Source: Gyrodactylus bullatarudis
Lineage: Eukaryota; Platyhelminthes; Monogenea; Gyrodactylidea; Gyrodactylidae
DNA: 64,000 bases
NCBI GenBank assembly: GCA_012064415.1
Contig: SSNU01000134.1
Coordinates: 62,001 to 126,000, forward strand
Reading direction: 5' to 3'
Made by a program: the position numbers and the translations under genes. Of the stretch, positions 10,483 through 22,489 are shown one piece after another. The notes beneath the pieces were generated by a model. That model saw nothing but the letters and a program-made list of their open reading frames with translations, did not search any database and was not told the DNA's origin. Positions within the stretch are counted from its first letter, which is position 1. Every line of letters starts with the position of its first letter.

Positions 10483-11084
10483 TACTACTATTTAGTACTT
10501 TTGAATCGAATCAAATTTATCAAGTCATAAAAAAATTTTTAAGCGCTTAAACTGATTTTTTAGTCTATTATCTTTGAGGCCCCTATTACTAATAATATAA
10601 TCAAGCGAAAATAATTTGAAAAGCGAGAATAATTTTAAATGCCCTGAGAGAAATTGTCTCTTATAAGAATAAATTTTAAGAATTTTTGAGGCCCTACTAA
10701 TAATGATTGGAATTATTTTTCTTGGTAAGTTTTTCAAATTCATTTGATACGTTATGCGATTGGATCAATGCCAAATGACAACAAATTGAGAAATTTTATT
10801 GACATAAAGTTTATTGCATTCAAACCATCATATTTAAAATTTTTTGGCTAATGGTTATAGTTGGGGCTTAAAGAAATTATATGTAAATGAAAATAACTTG
10901 AAATTTTTAGATGTACAAATATTTAAATTGAAAATAATATTGAAAAAAAAATTTCAAGTTAAAATTCGGTGAAATAGTAAAATTTAAGACACGCATGTTG
11001 TTATGAGAAAAATATGAACAAATGAATTTATCATAGAATAAAGATGAATTTTTGACTTTTTGATCGAATAATTCGAAAAAAAAT
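10483..11084. other. No gene seen
   Basis: AT-rich sequence with no convincing reading frame, RNA gene or repeat end. The 72-codon frame on the minus strand here has the composition of random AT-rich DNA. Confidence 0.5.
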
Positions 11085-11885
11085 TAATATGAAGATAGGA
11101 ATATGTGCTTTTTACAAAATTCCTAATTTTTTCATCAAGTAATCGAATTTGATCAAGATTTTTTTTGGATCTAGATCGTAGGTTCCACTTTCAGGATCTG
11201 AAGAAAAAAAATTTGAAAAAAATCAAATTTTAAGAAAGTTATGGCTTATTTCAAATCTAGCGATGGCGCCGGATTCCCATTTTTTTGAACTTTGAGTTGA
11301 TAATTTTTGTTGATTTAAAAGTGAGAGAGTGATCAAAAGTTGATTTTTAGGATCACGATTATCCAAAGAAATCAAATATTCTGATTCAGATTTTGAGAAT
11401 CCGTCCCTCTTCTTGTGAAATTTGAATTTTGATTTTTTGAAAATTTTCACTACTTGAAAATCGATGAAATTTTTATGATTCAAGATCCCTGGAAATTGGC
11501 GAGTCGATTGAAATTTTCATAGTCAAAATCGATAAATTTACAGTTAAATTCACAAACTCAGTTGTTAACAAGTTATTAGATGACTTTCTAGATACTGTTG
11601 ATTAGGATTATATAAAAATAATCATGATCCTAAAAATCAACTTTTGATCACTCTCTCACTTTTAAATCAACAAAAATTATCAACTCAAAGTTCAAAAAAA
11701 TGGGAATTTGGCGCCATCGCTTTGAAATAAGCCATAACTTTATTAAAATTTGATTTTTTTTCTTCAGATCCTGAAAGTGGAACCTACGATCTAGATCCAA
11801 AAAAAATCTTGATCAAATTCGATTTCTTGATGAAAAAATTCATAATTTTGTAAAAAGCATAAATTCCCATCTTCATTAGTTTAGT
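11085..11885. repeat. Fold-back MITE with an insert in its loop
   Basis: A nearly 800-bp palindrome with arms of about 400 bp: 11090-11510 is mirrored by 11620-11880. It has the terminal sequence of the CTAGTTAATATGAAGATG family. An 88-bp segment (11530-11618) that also occurs at 52005-52094 sits at the centre. Arm blocks match those at 53541-54240 closely. Confidence 0.8.
11530..11618 (+). repeat. 88-bp repeat carrying a short reading-frame end
   Basis: Nearly identical to 52005-52094. Both copies keep one frame open to the same stop (KFTVKFTNSVVNKLLDDF, then LDTVD and a stop). One of the few differences is a conservative Val/Ile change. It may be the last codons of a mobile-element protein. 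Confidence 0.45.
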
Positions 11886-12208
11886 TCCCAGCTTTAGTTT
11901 TTTAGAATTAATTTTGCATCAAATGATCTATATATAATAAGGAGTAGAATGCAAGCTGAAAATAAAAAAATTGAAAAAAAATTGTTGAAAAATAAAATGT
12001 AATGGTTTACTAATAAGTGATTGAACCTCAGCCTGGTTCTTAAATAATTATGAACTACTGGCAGTATCAGGTCAATATTTTCATGTCCCGATGAATTTCT
12101 TACGTTTATTATAGAACCATAGTTAACTCAACTATTTTTATCATAAATTGACTATTTCTAAACTCTAACAGATTCTTCAGGTATGATTACTCGATGTATT
12201 TAATTTTA

Positions 12209-12941
12209 GGGTTAATTCCAAAAGGAGCCACAAAATTTTGATAAATTCCAAAACTAGCCCCAAAGTGGGAATGATCCTAAAACTATTCTAGAAATTTTTC
12301 TCAGATTTAGCCCCAAATTTTTCCAGAATTAACCCCAACGTAATTCAGTTCATCGAATTCTGAAAATTTTAACAATCTTTAATAACACAAATCCAAATAT
12401 AGTACATGTAGTTATTTTTCTTAACTTTGAATGATTTCTGTGTAAAAATCGAATAATCCTGAATGAAATTTTTTTTTCGAAGAATAAGAGCTCACAACAG
12501 TTTGTAGAGTCATCAGATGAAATAATAATATTTTATTGAAAAACAAGAACTAATTAATTATTTAAAAATCAAATTATGTATACTCTATGTCCGAGAATAC
12601 ATAGAACCCTTCATATCCATCGTTAAAAAAAGATTTCTAAAAAATATTCTTAATTATAATCAATTATTAGTAGAGATAATAAACGCATTATTTTGAAATT
12701 CATAAACGTACTATCTTTACAAACGATGCATTCAGTTGAGAATAATTTGAGACAAACATTTCAAAAAAGTTAAAATTTTCAGAATTCGATGAACTGAATT
12801 ACATTGGGGTTAATTCTGGAAAAATTTGGGGCTAAATCTGAGAAAAATTTCTAGAATGGGGCTAATTTTAGGATCATTCCCACTTTGGGGCTACTTTCGG
12901 AAATTTTGGAATAGATTTGGGGCTACTTTTGGAATTAACCC
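12209..12941. mobile_element. Palindromic MITE with 9-bp target duplication (MULE-like)
   Basis: A 733-bp element beginning GGGTTAATTCCAAAAG and ending with the reverse complement. The inverted repeats are about 170 bp (12209-12380 against 12765-12941). It is flanked by an exact direct repeat TTAATTTTA (12200-12208 and 12942-12950). Nine-base duplications are typical of Mutator-like transposases. The core holds no reading frame, so it is non-autonomous. Confidence 0.82.
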
Positions 12942-12954
12942 TTAATTTTATATT

Positions 12955-13320
12955 TTACCTTTAGATTTGCAATAAATTGTTCGAATCAATCCCCCCATCG
13001 AATTTAGATTTTTTGATAATTTCCCTACTGGGAAATCGATGAAATTCCAATGATACGAGATCTTTGAAAAAGGAATTATTTATCACAAATTTAATGATGA
13101 TAAACAGTTTCCTTGTGATCTTAAAAACAGCACTATTTTCCAACTCAAAGTTCAAAAAATGGGAATTCGGCACTTGTTCGAGATTTGCCATACTTTCCTT
13201 GAGAATCGATTTTCTTCAGATCATAAAAGTGGGTCTCATGATCTAGATTCCAAAAAAACTTTGATCAAACTCGATATTTCAATGAAAATCTTATAGAAAT
13301 CATAAATTCCCATCTTTATT
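12955..13320. repeat. Fold-back family copy, partial
   Basis: Carries the internal and right-end blocks of the fold-back family, ending near 13313 with the CCCATCTTTATTA-like terminus. It abuts the MITE to its left, which may have inserted next to it. Confidence 0.55.
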
Positions 13321-15863
13321 ATTTAGCTTTAATTATTAAAAACTATCCGAATCAATATTCATTGAAGTTTAGACCGTTCATAATTCCTAGAACAGAATTA
13401 GATAAGAGTAAAGTAATGTAAGAGCAAGGATTCTTTGTTACCAAGATATGAGTGCAAGTTTAACAAAATATTGATTCATCAAGTTTTGAAACATGCCTAT
13501 TTATTCGATTTTATTGATTATAATACTCGTTTTATTAATGACAGAGATTTTTCGAATCTTAAGACCGTAGAGTACCGGGCGATTTCATAAAAGAGTGCGT
13601 AAATAAAGAAAACTCATTTATTTGAGATAATTTTTAGGGGTCTTCAGTGAGTTAATAAATTTTGATAAAATAATTTTACTAATTCAGAATTATCGATCAA
13701 AGTTATTTGTCTGATTGTAGTTTCGTGAGATTTAAGAGTTAATTACCTTCTCAAAAATAGTTGTAGAATATGTTAAAAACTAGCTCTCAATTGAAATATG
13801 TTCGACTGATGGAATAATCTGAATTCATAAGAAAATATGAATATCTTGGGGAATAATCTCGAAAAAACTCAAATTTTCAATGATTGAATTAAAGGATTTA
13901 TTAAAGTAAAGTGATCTGCCAGATGAAATGAGAAAATCACTCACGAATTAGAATATTTAGCATCACTATTCAAATTATATATTTCAAAATGTTTTTCTTC
14001 CATGAATTAGCACATGAAGCTCATGAATGAAATTTGAGACTTAAGGGGTCTCAGAGATTGATAAATTTGTATAACTTACGACATTTCTCTAGCAAAAAAA
14101 CATTAATTTGTAATTTTCACTTCATAAGCAATAATCCATTTAGTTATTCTATATTTCTTGAGTATAATATTGATCAATAAGAAAAAGAAGAAAGTTTAAA
14201 TTTTCAACAAAGGAAAAAAGACTCACTTCTCTTTTAGTGTTATACTTGAGACTTGTGCTCAAAATAAATTAATTTATACTATGCATTTCCTGATTTTTTT
14301 TCAACCTATTAACCATAGTCTGTATAGCCAATAGAAAGGGTTCTATATTCTTTAACATGCATGATTTGTCAGGGAGATATCGATGTTTCTTTATTAATGG
14401 ATTAATAAACTCTCTTTGTTAATGACTGAATGATAGACGTGAGAAATTCAAGTCGATTTCTTTCTTTCATTGCATCAACCATGAACTAATTATACCATGC
14501 GATATCATTGACTGAAATAAATAGGCTGCTATGATTTTAGTTTTTCATGAATCGTCAAGCCATCAGAAATTCTTCTATTGTTTATACTTTATTGTATCCT
14601 AAAAATAGACTTAATGGAGTTTAACCATAATTTTCAAATTAATTTTGATATTTATTCCAGGCATGATCTGCTATACAAGAATTCCAGTAGATTTGATTTC
14701 CACACTCTGGAAGTAATAGCAGTCAAGTTGAGGCAAGTTTGTCAGTTCTTTTAAAAAAAATTAAAATTAAGGGAAATTTACAATACAGTATCATTATTTA
14801 TTTTATTTTCTTCATCAGTATCAATGGATGAAACAGTCCAATATATTCTTTCACTTTCAGTATCAATGATTATGAAAATTTACTGACACAATATCATTTC
14901 ACGTTATTTTTTTCAAAAGATTTTCACCATACTGCTAATAATATTTTTCCAACCTTAACTTGGCAATATTTTGCAATTTTAACATCAGAAAATTTTGTAG
15001 AAAGTCGCATAAAGCTTTATGGATAATCAGAAATAAAAGCAGCAAAAATATTTTCGAAGTGGAACGAATGTATAAAGGAAAATAAATTTTTTAAATCTAT
15101 CAAATAAAAAATGGCTTCAAATTTTATTGAGTTGGTTATGTTGCAAAAAAAGTGGATTTTCTATTGAATTTCTGATCTACTGATGAGTAGACGAAAACCC
15201 AATTTCACTAATCTTGGTTATTTTATCCAAGTTTAGACATTTATTTGAGACTTTTTGATATTTTTGAGATTTTTTAGCGTGAATTATAAAATAGAATATG
15301 TGATATTATTGGGATCTGCATAATAACTGAGATTTTTCGACTTTAAATAATACTCTATATGAGGCAAATCTCACGAAAGTGCTAATCAAGAAAATCTTAC
15401 AATCATCAAACAGAAAAATAAATTTATCATCGTGAATGTCTAGATAAATTTTAGCACAAGAGCACTATTTCTGACGGAGAGTTTAAGGACTTCCTTAATG
15501 AATTAAAAGGAAATTTACTTGCGAGTTTCTACTCTCATTGTTTTACACATGTACGCGAATTTCAACTGCAACTTACGATTGAATTCTGATTTTATTGAAA
15601 TTTTCGGTATTTACTATCGGTGGACAAGAGAAACTCAATAATTTCATAAATTATATCTTTTCATCTATACATAATATAAAATATTAATCATTCTACTTTG
15701 AAGTATATCTATGATTTAAACTAATATTTTTATATTGATGATGAATTGTGCATATTTTAATAATTTTTAATATTGTTGAGATTTAAATTCTTCAACGAAT
15801 ACCCACAAATATTAGAATATGTTTTTACTTACTTCACTGAGATCTGATTTGGCCTAATGGTTA
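13321..15863. other. No gene seen
   Basis: About 2.5 kb of AT-rich DNA without a supportable exon, RNA gene or repeat boundary on either strand. Confidence 0.5.
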
Positions 15864-15868
15864 GAAGC

Positions 15869-16059
15869 TGTTATGGGTGCCGGTACTGACCTAGTCTTGG
15901 CTCCTTTATGAGAAGTGGAAGGCTTGTTAGCAGACATGATATCAAGGCAGTTGAAGTCGAATTGGTTTATATTTAAATATTTAAACAACAAATAAATAAT
16001 ACTTTAAAATATAATCTTTTGAATGAAACCAAAAGTGTGGGAACTTAACCTCCTCAACA
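15869..16059 (-). repeat. 3' LTR
   Basis: 191-bp direct repeat identical to 18947-19137. It is the 3' LTR because the coding order runs right to left. Confidence 0.92.
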
Positions 16060-16875
16060 CCTTCCCTCCCGGTAACGTAAAGGCCGTTGGGTTTTACGCT
16101 TGGGGTTCTGACGAGGTACAAACTGTCTACCATTGTCAGAAACAATTGTTTTGGGAGTCCCGAAAGTAGCTATCATTCTGCGTAATACCCTGATAACGTT
16201 TTCTGATGTGGGTTCTTTCATCATTTCAACTTCCGGCCACTTAGAATGCGCGTCAACGACTATTAAAAAGTACTTTTCATCTATAGGTCCCGCAAAATCT
16301 AGGTGAACTCTGTCCCAGGGATTTCTAGTTTCTGGCCAAGGAACTGGGGGTAGTCTTTTGGGTAATTTGCTATTAACTTGACATTTTTCACACTCGAAGA
16401 CAAATCGTTCAATGTCTTTGTCAATGTTAAACCAGAATACATTTTTCCTGGCTAGGGCTTTCATACGGTGGGTTCCTGGGTGTCCAACATGTAATTCTCG
16501 CAGAACTGTCGATTTGAGCTTCTGGAGTATCACAACTCTTTCGTTCATCAGTAAGCACCCATCCAGAGTCGTGAGAGCGTCCCTTCCCAAAGCTAAACCT
16601 TCTTTCTCGATTTGGGGATATTGTTGCTGGGTACTGGTTAGACTTTTGGATATAAACATGACTGGTAATATCTTCCCTTCAACTTCTTGCATCAGAGTTG
16701 CCCCTATTCCAAAAGCTAATGCGTCCGCTGCCACAATGGTTTTCTTGTCAGGGTCGAAATAGGTGAGTTGAGCACACTTTGCCATAGATTTTTTAACTTC
16801 TTCAAAGCTATTCTGACATTCCTGGGACCAAACAAATTTGGTGTTGTCTTTCAATAAGGGGCGAAATGCTTGTTT
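16054..16875 (-). pseudogene. RNase H remnant and truncated integrase
   Basis: C-terminal part of pol. The frame is continuous with the RT segment to its right except for one stop codon at 16876. The RNase H start is recognisable (FVWSQECQNSFEEVKKSM; DALAFGIGATL) but the domain is cut short and joins directly to the integrase zinc-binding HHCC module (HVGHPGTHR to CEKCQ). The integrase core follows, with its first two acidic residues in HLDFAGPI and VSDNGRQF. The frame then stops soon after QFVPRQ, at the 3' LTR, so the third catalytic residue and the C-terminal domain are missing. The encoded integrase cannot be complete. Confidence 0.85.
16060..16070 (-). promoter_or_regulatory. Polypurine tract
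   Basis: On the minus strand GGGAGGGAAGG immediately precedes the 3' LTR, as required for priming plus-strand DNA synthesis in LTR elements. Confidence 0.7.
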
Positions 16876-17400
16876 TTAGAGGTGAAGATTTTCCAGGAAA
16901 GGACAAAAAAAATTAACTAAGCCCAAAAACGATTGAAGTCCTGCCTTGGAAGTGGGTGCCTTCATATTTACGAGGTCTTTAACATTCTCCGGACAGGGTC
17001 GACGTCCTTGTTGATTCAGGATACCACCTAAGAATTCAACCTCCTTCTTATCGAATTCACACTTCTCGAGGTTCAGTTTCAGTCCGGCCTCACTTAATTT
17101 TCTGATGGTGTCGATTGTTCGATGCCAAAGAATTTCTGAAGATTCACCCCAAATGATGATATAATCGATATAATTCTGAAATCCCTCCTTGCTATCGAGT
17201 ATCGTCTCAATAATTCTTTGGAAGATTTTGGGTGCAGGCTTGACACCATAGGTGAGCCTCTTACTCTTCAATAGTCCCCATGGCGTGTTAATGACAAGGA
17301 GTTTTTGGGAGGCCTGGTCGAGTTCAACTTGTAAGAAGGCTTGAAATAAATCAAGTTTTGTGAATCTTTTTGCGCTCTTGATTCTGCGAGGATTGCTTCC
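16876..17400 (-). pseudogene. Reverse transcriptase, C-terminal half, mutated active site
   Basis: Fingers, palm and thumb of a Ty3/gypsy RT. Visible landmarks are LTYGVKPAPKIFQ, the catalytic box, LKLNLEKCEF and VEFLGGILNQQG, then the connection. The catalytic box reads YIDY where the family has YxDD; a single base change from GAT to TAT replaces the second metal-binding aspartate. The upstream portion with motif A lies in a different frame, separated by a shift near 17350-17390. A stop codon ends this segment at 16876. Both lesions should inactivate the protein. Confidence 0.85.
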
Positions 17401-18059
17401 ATCGATGGGAGGGCATAACCATGGTCTAGTAATTGATTGTTTAGACCTGTTGAATAGTCCGCACAGATTCTTAGTTTGTCATCTTTCTTCTTGACTATCA
17501 GGATAGGGGCTGCCCAATCGGACTCACTGATGGGTTCATATAAGCCTTGGGTAACTAGACTAGCTAACTCAGACTTAACTATGTCTTCTAGCGCAAATAG
17601 GAGATCTCTATGCCGTATGAAGGTTGGATTAGCATTGGGTTTGAGTTCTAGATGGGCTTTGATTTTACAAACTCCTGAGGCCTTATCATTTAATTCTTTG
17701 ATACTCGACATAAACTTTTCAGTAGATACAAGACAGAGAGAGTAATGGGTAATGGGTGTATTGAAAAGATTAAAGAAATTCATTAAATCGTTTCCAAAAA
17801 TGTCTTTACGGGCCTCTTTAGCTACATATAGAGTTATGGGTTTAACTTTGTTTGCAATGGTTGCCTGGGTAGTGAATGAGCCAAGGAGATTGACTTTGTG
17901 GGTCGTGTAACCAGATGCTTCAAGGTAATGCTGTCTACTTCGATGTTCATGGCATGGAAACATTTTTCCGGAATATGGCCTGTTCTGTTGCAGACTGTAC
18001 ACCTGACGTTCTTCATAGGGCAGTGTACTCTGAAGTGTGGACCGCCACAACCTTTGCAT
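17268..18059 (-). pseudogene. Protease remnant and N-terminal reverse transcriptase
   Basis: Pol reading frame with the linker SSIKELNDKASGVCKIKAHL and the N-terminal RT landmarks LYEPISESDWAAPILIVKKK and DDKLRICADY. The upstream half should be protease but lacks the D-S/T-G catalytic triad; only the C-terminal protease-like stretch remains, joined to the end of the nucleocapsid. The frame ends in missense after a shift near 17350-17390, inside RT motif A. Confidence 0.75.
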
Positions 18060-18391
18060 GGGTCTCTGAGTGTTGTCAACTCTCCTTTTGGGTAACTGGG
18101 TTTATAATTGGGTGTGTACGAAACTCGTCTGGGTGGCAGCACAGCGTTTCTGGGAGGTTGGAACGGTGGTTGGGCAGCTGGCTTTTTGACGAAAGGTCTG
18201 GATATTGTGGAGATGCCTCTGTTGATATCGTCTTCTGGGTTGGAAATGACCTCAGCTATTGATAGAGGCTTTTGGGTGGAGATGACGGACTGGGTAGTGA
18301 GGACCTCTAAGTGGGCCTCTGCAGCATTGAGACCTTCTTCTAGCGATTTAATATCACCATTGGAATAACGCTCCAGGAGCTTCGTACGGAT
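17834..18391 (-). pseudogene. Gag nucleocapsid part with zinc knuckles
   Basis: The segment 17834-18142 encodes a basic proline-rich region followed by two closely spaced zinc-knuckle-like motifs: C-KG-C-GGPHFRV-H-C, then C-TV-C-NRTG-H-IPEK-C. These bind the RNA genome in Gag. The part above it (18143-18391) is in the same frame as the main gag frame and is separated from it by one stop codon at 18392. Confidence 0.75.
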
Positions 18392-19069
18392 TTAGGACTT
18401 GGTGTTAACACCTGCAATAAACTTTGTCAGCCGGTCCTGCTCGATCGTATATTCTTCGTACTTTGTCTTGTTGGACAGTACGATTATTCTTTCCGAGAAA
18501 TCTCTCATGAACTCATCGTCTCTTTGCATTGGGTGATAATACTCGTATCGGTATCTGAAAGTGGACTTCTTGTCCTTGTACGTTTTTGCCAAATGGGTAA
18601 CTACATCTTCAAATATCTCGCCGTCGTACAGTTTGGGTAACTCATTGCATAAGGAATTATGAACTTTCTGCCCGAGTAAGCTGGTGAGAAGTCTAATTTT
18701 CATCAAGTTTGGGTAATGAGCAAATTCGCCAACAAATAAGCTCTTATTACGCTTGAACCAATCGTTGAAAGACGCAAAAATATCATCTTGTTCGAATTTG
18801 CGGATTTGCAGCAAAGTATCTTTTGGCCAAGGTGGGTTTTGGTTGTAGGGTAACATTTGTCTATCATTTGACAATAAGCAATTTTTGAGCCACTGAATCG
18901 CTTTAGCTTGCTCAGCTAATTGGGTTCTCAAGTCCATGTCGCCAGTTGTTATGGGTGCCGGTACTGACCTAGTCTTGGCTCCTTTATGAGAAGTGGAAGG
19001 CTTGTTAGCAGACATGATATCAAGGCAGTTGAAGTCGAATTGGTTTATATTTAAATATTTAAACAACAA
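18392..19069 (-). CDS. Gag capsid region, starts within the LTR
   Basis: A 225-codon frame. The likeliest start is MSANKPSTSHKG at 19015; the first ATG is at 19069. Both lie inside the 5' LTR. Residues around KFEQDDIFASFNDWFKRNKS and the helical stretch after it match the capsid-like Gag domain of Ty3/gypsy elements. A TAA at 18392 separates it from the zinc-knuckle part. The primer-binding-like site at 18929-18944 is inside this coding frame. Confidence 0.7.
   Translation of the reverse strand: MLFKYLNINQFDFNCLDIMSANKPSTSHKGAKTRSVPAPITTGDMDLRTQLAEQAKAIQWLKNCLLSNDRQMLPYNQNPPWPKDTLLQIRKFEQDDIFASFNDWFKRNKSLFVGEFAHYPNLMKIRLLTSLLGQKVHNSLCNELPKLYDGEIFEDVVTHLAKTYKDKKSTFRYRYEYYHPMQRDDEFMRDFSERIIVLSNKTKYEEYTIEQDRLTKFIAGVNTKS
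18929..18944 (-). promoter_or_regulatory. Putative primer-binding site
   Basis: TGGCGACATGGACTTG lies two bases after the 5' LTR on the element strand. It begins TGG, matching a tRNA CCA end. The tRNA was not identified. Confidence 0.5.
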
Positions 19070-19137
19070 ATAAATAATACTTTAAAATATAATCTTTTGA
19101 ATGAAACCAAAAGTGTGGGAACTTAACCTCCTCAACA
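18947..19137 (-). repeat. 5' LTR
   Basis: 191-bp repeat identical to 15869-16059. It contains the gag start codons, so transcription should begin upstream of 19069 within the LTR. Confidence 0.92.
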
Positions 19138-21164
19138 GAAGCATATACCCGGGCTGAAATATACATTTATGTACTATGCTGATTTGATGATGATAGGAAT
19201 AAAATTTGCTACCTTTTGTTGTAAATATTAATTCTTAGAAATATATCATTACGTCAATAGACCAAAGTACTTTCTTAACGATACGTATTTTTCTAAAGAT
19301 CGAATGAGTTTTTCACTTCTTAAATGCTAATCTTAGCTCTCGAATCTTTGTATAAATATAAATTGAAACTTCGAAATCTCCTTAAGTTTCTGCTATAGAA
19401 TTGCAGCTGAAGTTCGGAAAATGCACTTTTCCTGTTTGTTTACTAATTTTGTTTTTTTTGTGTAGTTTTCATCTTCTATTAAATATTCTTCATGAGAGCA
19501 CACTTTATTTTTATTAATTCTTTTCATGTAAATTTATTTTTATTCGATTTTTCATAGAAATAGAAATTCCGCTTTTTTCTTTCTTTGATTGATTCCCAGT
19601 CTCCTTTGGGTCTATTTTATACTTAACATATATATGAACGAAAGCAGAATCATTGTTCAATTCCACTAAGTACATTTTTTTTAAATCAAAGAGAAATTAT
19701 AATTTTCCCATAGTAATATTTATAGTAATTGATTAAAATGCCTATAATGAAAATTTCGATTGAAAATCTTTTCATTAGGAATATTTGTAAATCTCTCTTA
19801 ACAGAGTCGTATATGGAATTGAAAGGGGATTATATTTTGAACAAACATAGAATATAAACGATGGGAAACATGGTCGTTTAATCAAGAGCCTATTTGGTTA
19901 TACAAAGGCTGCGCAACAATCTCTATCGAATATCATGTACAATAGTTGTTAAAATCAATGAAGCAATCTATCTGATTACCGAGTTTTTAGATTCCCTGAT
20001 TTACTAGGGAGTCTACAGAACCCTTTTAATATTTCGAAAAAAATTGAATAAATCCTTGTCCTTTTGATAACCACCTTCCTTCTATTGAACTTGAAGGAAT
20101 AATTTTGAAAACTATATTTATATTCTACGAAATTGAGATACAATTAAATATTTCCAAGTTTCTCAAAAGAAGTTGAAGGTCTGTTAAAAATATTGATTTT
20201 TAAATGGTGGTAAGACTATAATATTCGTAAAGCTGTTTTCCTAAAGCAGAAATTTTGGATATAGTATAAGGAAATATTAATATCTTAAAACACTAATGAA
20301 GTACTTTTATATTTTGACCAATCCATATTAAGCAAGAGTTATAAAAAAAACAGGCAATGCTATAAACCTTTCAATTCCAACTTGAAGTGATAATTTTATC
20401 TTTAGGAGTTATTACAAATGTTTTTTATTTTAAAAATATTATATCGATAACTTGCTTGAAAGGGGACAAGCATACTTTAGCGAATAAATTTTGTCCCGCC
20501 CTTATATCAAATAAATTATTGTAAAATAGTGGTTATAAGAGAGTTGGTTGAATAGTTTTTATCAGGCTTTCCAAGTTGATACAATGTAAAAATTTCCACT
20601 TACTGGCCCACATATTTTACACTTAAACTTTACAATATTGCCAATTTTTGGATTAACGTTGTGCGTATAATATGAATATGTTCTAGGGAAAATGCATCCA
20701 ACATCTTCATTGACTATCGCTTATGTAATTATAAGCTATGGTTGAATGAACTGGAGGAAATTATAGGAATATTCGTATTTTCTCTCTTCATATTCTCTAT
20801 GACTACTTGTAAGTCTGTGATGTAGAGAAAGTTATAAACTCAGGTTACGGCTCAATGAGGATAATCGTGTAAAAAATGTAGATATATTATATTCCCATTA
20901 GCTTATCATTTTAAATATAGTCAGTTTAAAAAAATTGTCATTTCCTTCTCCAATACTGTGGTAAATAGTCAACTTGATTTCATATTAGACAGAAAAATCT
21001 ATTTATAAAAAGATAATTGTCGATAAGGTTTTTGCATATTTGATTAAAAATCTAATTTTTTGTTTATTATTCTTTTATATACCTTGAGAAACGTAGTTTT
21101 TTAAATTCCATTCATTTCAAATCGACCTATCAGAAGAGAGGATTCAGTCATGATACTAGAGTAA

Positions 21165-21590
21165 AGTGAAATTTTTAACCTCATAATAGTACAAACTATT
21201 CTGATAGAACTATCAATTCTGAGCATTATTTTGTATTGAAGAGTGTGTCGAAACTGCTTCACCATTATGTTATTCAGTTTTAAAAACTCAGAACTTTATA
21301 AATCGCCGCTCAATTTTCAATGAATTTTTACTACGCAATCATTAAAATTCGGAATATCTTGGCCATTTAATAAATTCCCTAAGTTTTATCTTCAAAAATA
21401 GTAATCTCATCATCAAGAGGGCCTTCATGGTGAATTTCGTAGTTTTATCATGTTCGTGGGATATTGTGGGAAAAATGGGCAATGTCATAATGGAGAATGA
21501 CTTTGACCCTTTAAAAATATGCAAAACATGATCTGAGTACTAAATTTTATCAGAAAAGTAAGTACTCTCGTGAGTACATCTTCCAAGAAA
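21165..21590. repeat. Dispersed repeat, inverse copy of 42885-43215
   Basis: More than 300 bp match the reverse complement of 42885-43215, including the blocks around CATCAAGAGGGCCTTCATGG and ATGTTCGTGGGATATTGTGG. The reading frame over it (21342-21524) is not conserved in the second copy. It is probably a non-autonomous element. Confidence 0.75.
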
Positions 21591-22489
21591 AAAAAAATTT
21601 AACCCTAGTCTAATGGATACTAATAATCATTGATTAATAATCAATTATTAATCATCGTCAAATGTAAAAAACCTGGCTAGATTAGCTAAACTGGCCCAAG
21701 AACAAAAGTCTTGAGTATATATTATGTACTTCATAACTGAATCGTTGCAATCTCGAAGCAACAATAATTAACTTTATTTTAAATCTACATTTCAGTTGTA
21801 ATTTTAAAGTAAACTGTTAAAAAGGGGATTTGTACACTGTACAGCTTTAAATAGCGAGAATATTAATCAAAATTCATGTCTGTGATAAGAGATTTTGAAA
21901 TAGAAGTTCATGTCAAAACAACCAAATAACAATTTTAAGGAGAATTTAGCTAATCTTCTTTACCCACCAGATCTCAAATATCTAAAAATGGAATATCGGA
22001 AAAGTTTAAAATCAATAAGAATTTCAATTATTTCTATCTTCAACAGAAATGTTGAATTAAAAATAATGAATTAAAGATAATGTGTCTTTCTTTCCATACG
22101 TTAATCTATCGAGGGAAACATACTGTAATAAATTTGAATTTTATTTCTATTGAAAGGGAAACCTTTTTAGACAAAGCTGTACTTTGATGAATATAAAATC
22201 AATAAATCTTTTATTCTAATTCATTAGAATTGTTATACGAACTTGTTGTTTTTGTGAATAAATTTTTGAATAGTTGAATTACCCAGATTCCTTAAGGGAA
22301 AAATGTATTGGTTTAGATTCCACATAATGTTATTGTTTTGATAAAACTTAACACTTAATACTGCTTGATATACGATAACAGGTTTTTATTTTTCTCAAAA
22401 TACTTCATCTGGTTGAAGCTGAAGCTAGTGGAATTCCCTATTTTTTACAAGAAACTGAATATTTATCTCCAGGAATTAAGGGTTTAAAA

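Larger units (their letters stand above)
15869..19137 (-). mobile_element. Ty3/gypsy LTR retrotransposon, internally deleted
   Basis: A complete-ended 3,269-bp insertion read on the minus strand. The two LTRs (15869-16059 and 18947-19137) are 191 bp each, show no difference when compared base by base, and follow the TG...CA rule. The 5-bp duplication GAAGC flanks the element (15864-15868 and 19138-19142). A purine-rich tract abuts the 3' LTR and a primer-binding-like TGGCGAC lies two bases inside the 5' LTR. Order gag - nucleocapsid - (protease remnant) - RT - RNase H - integrase identifies Ty3/gypsy. The body is shorter than autonomous members of this group, with deletions in protease, RNase H and integrase. 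Confidence 0.92.
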
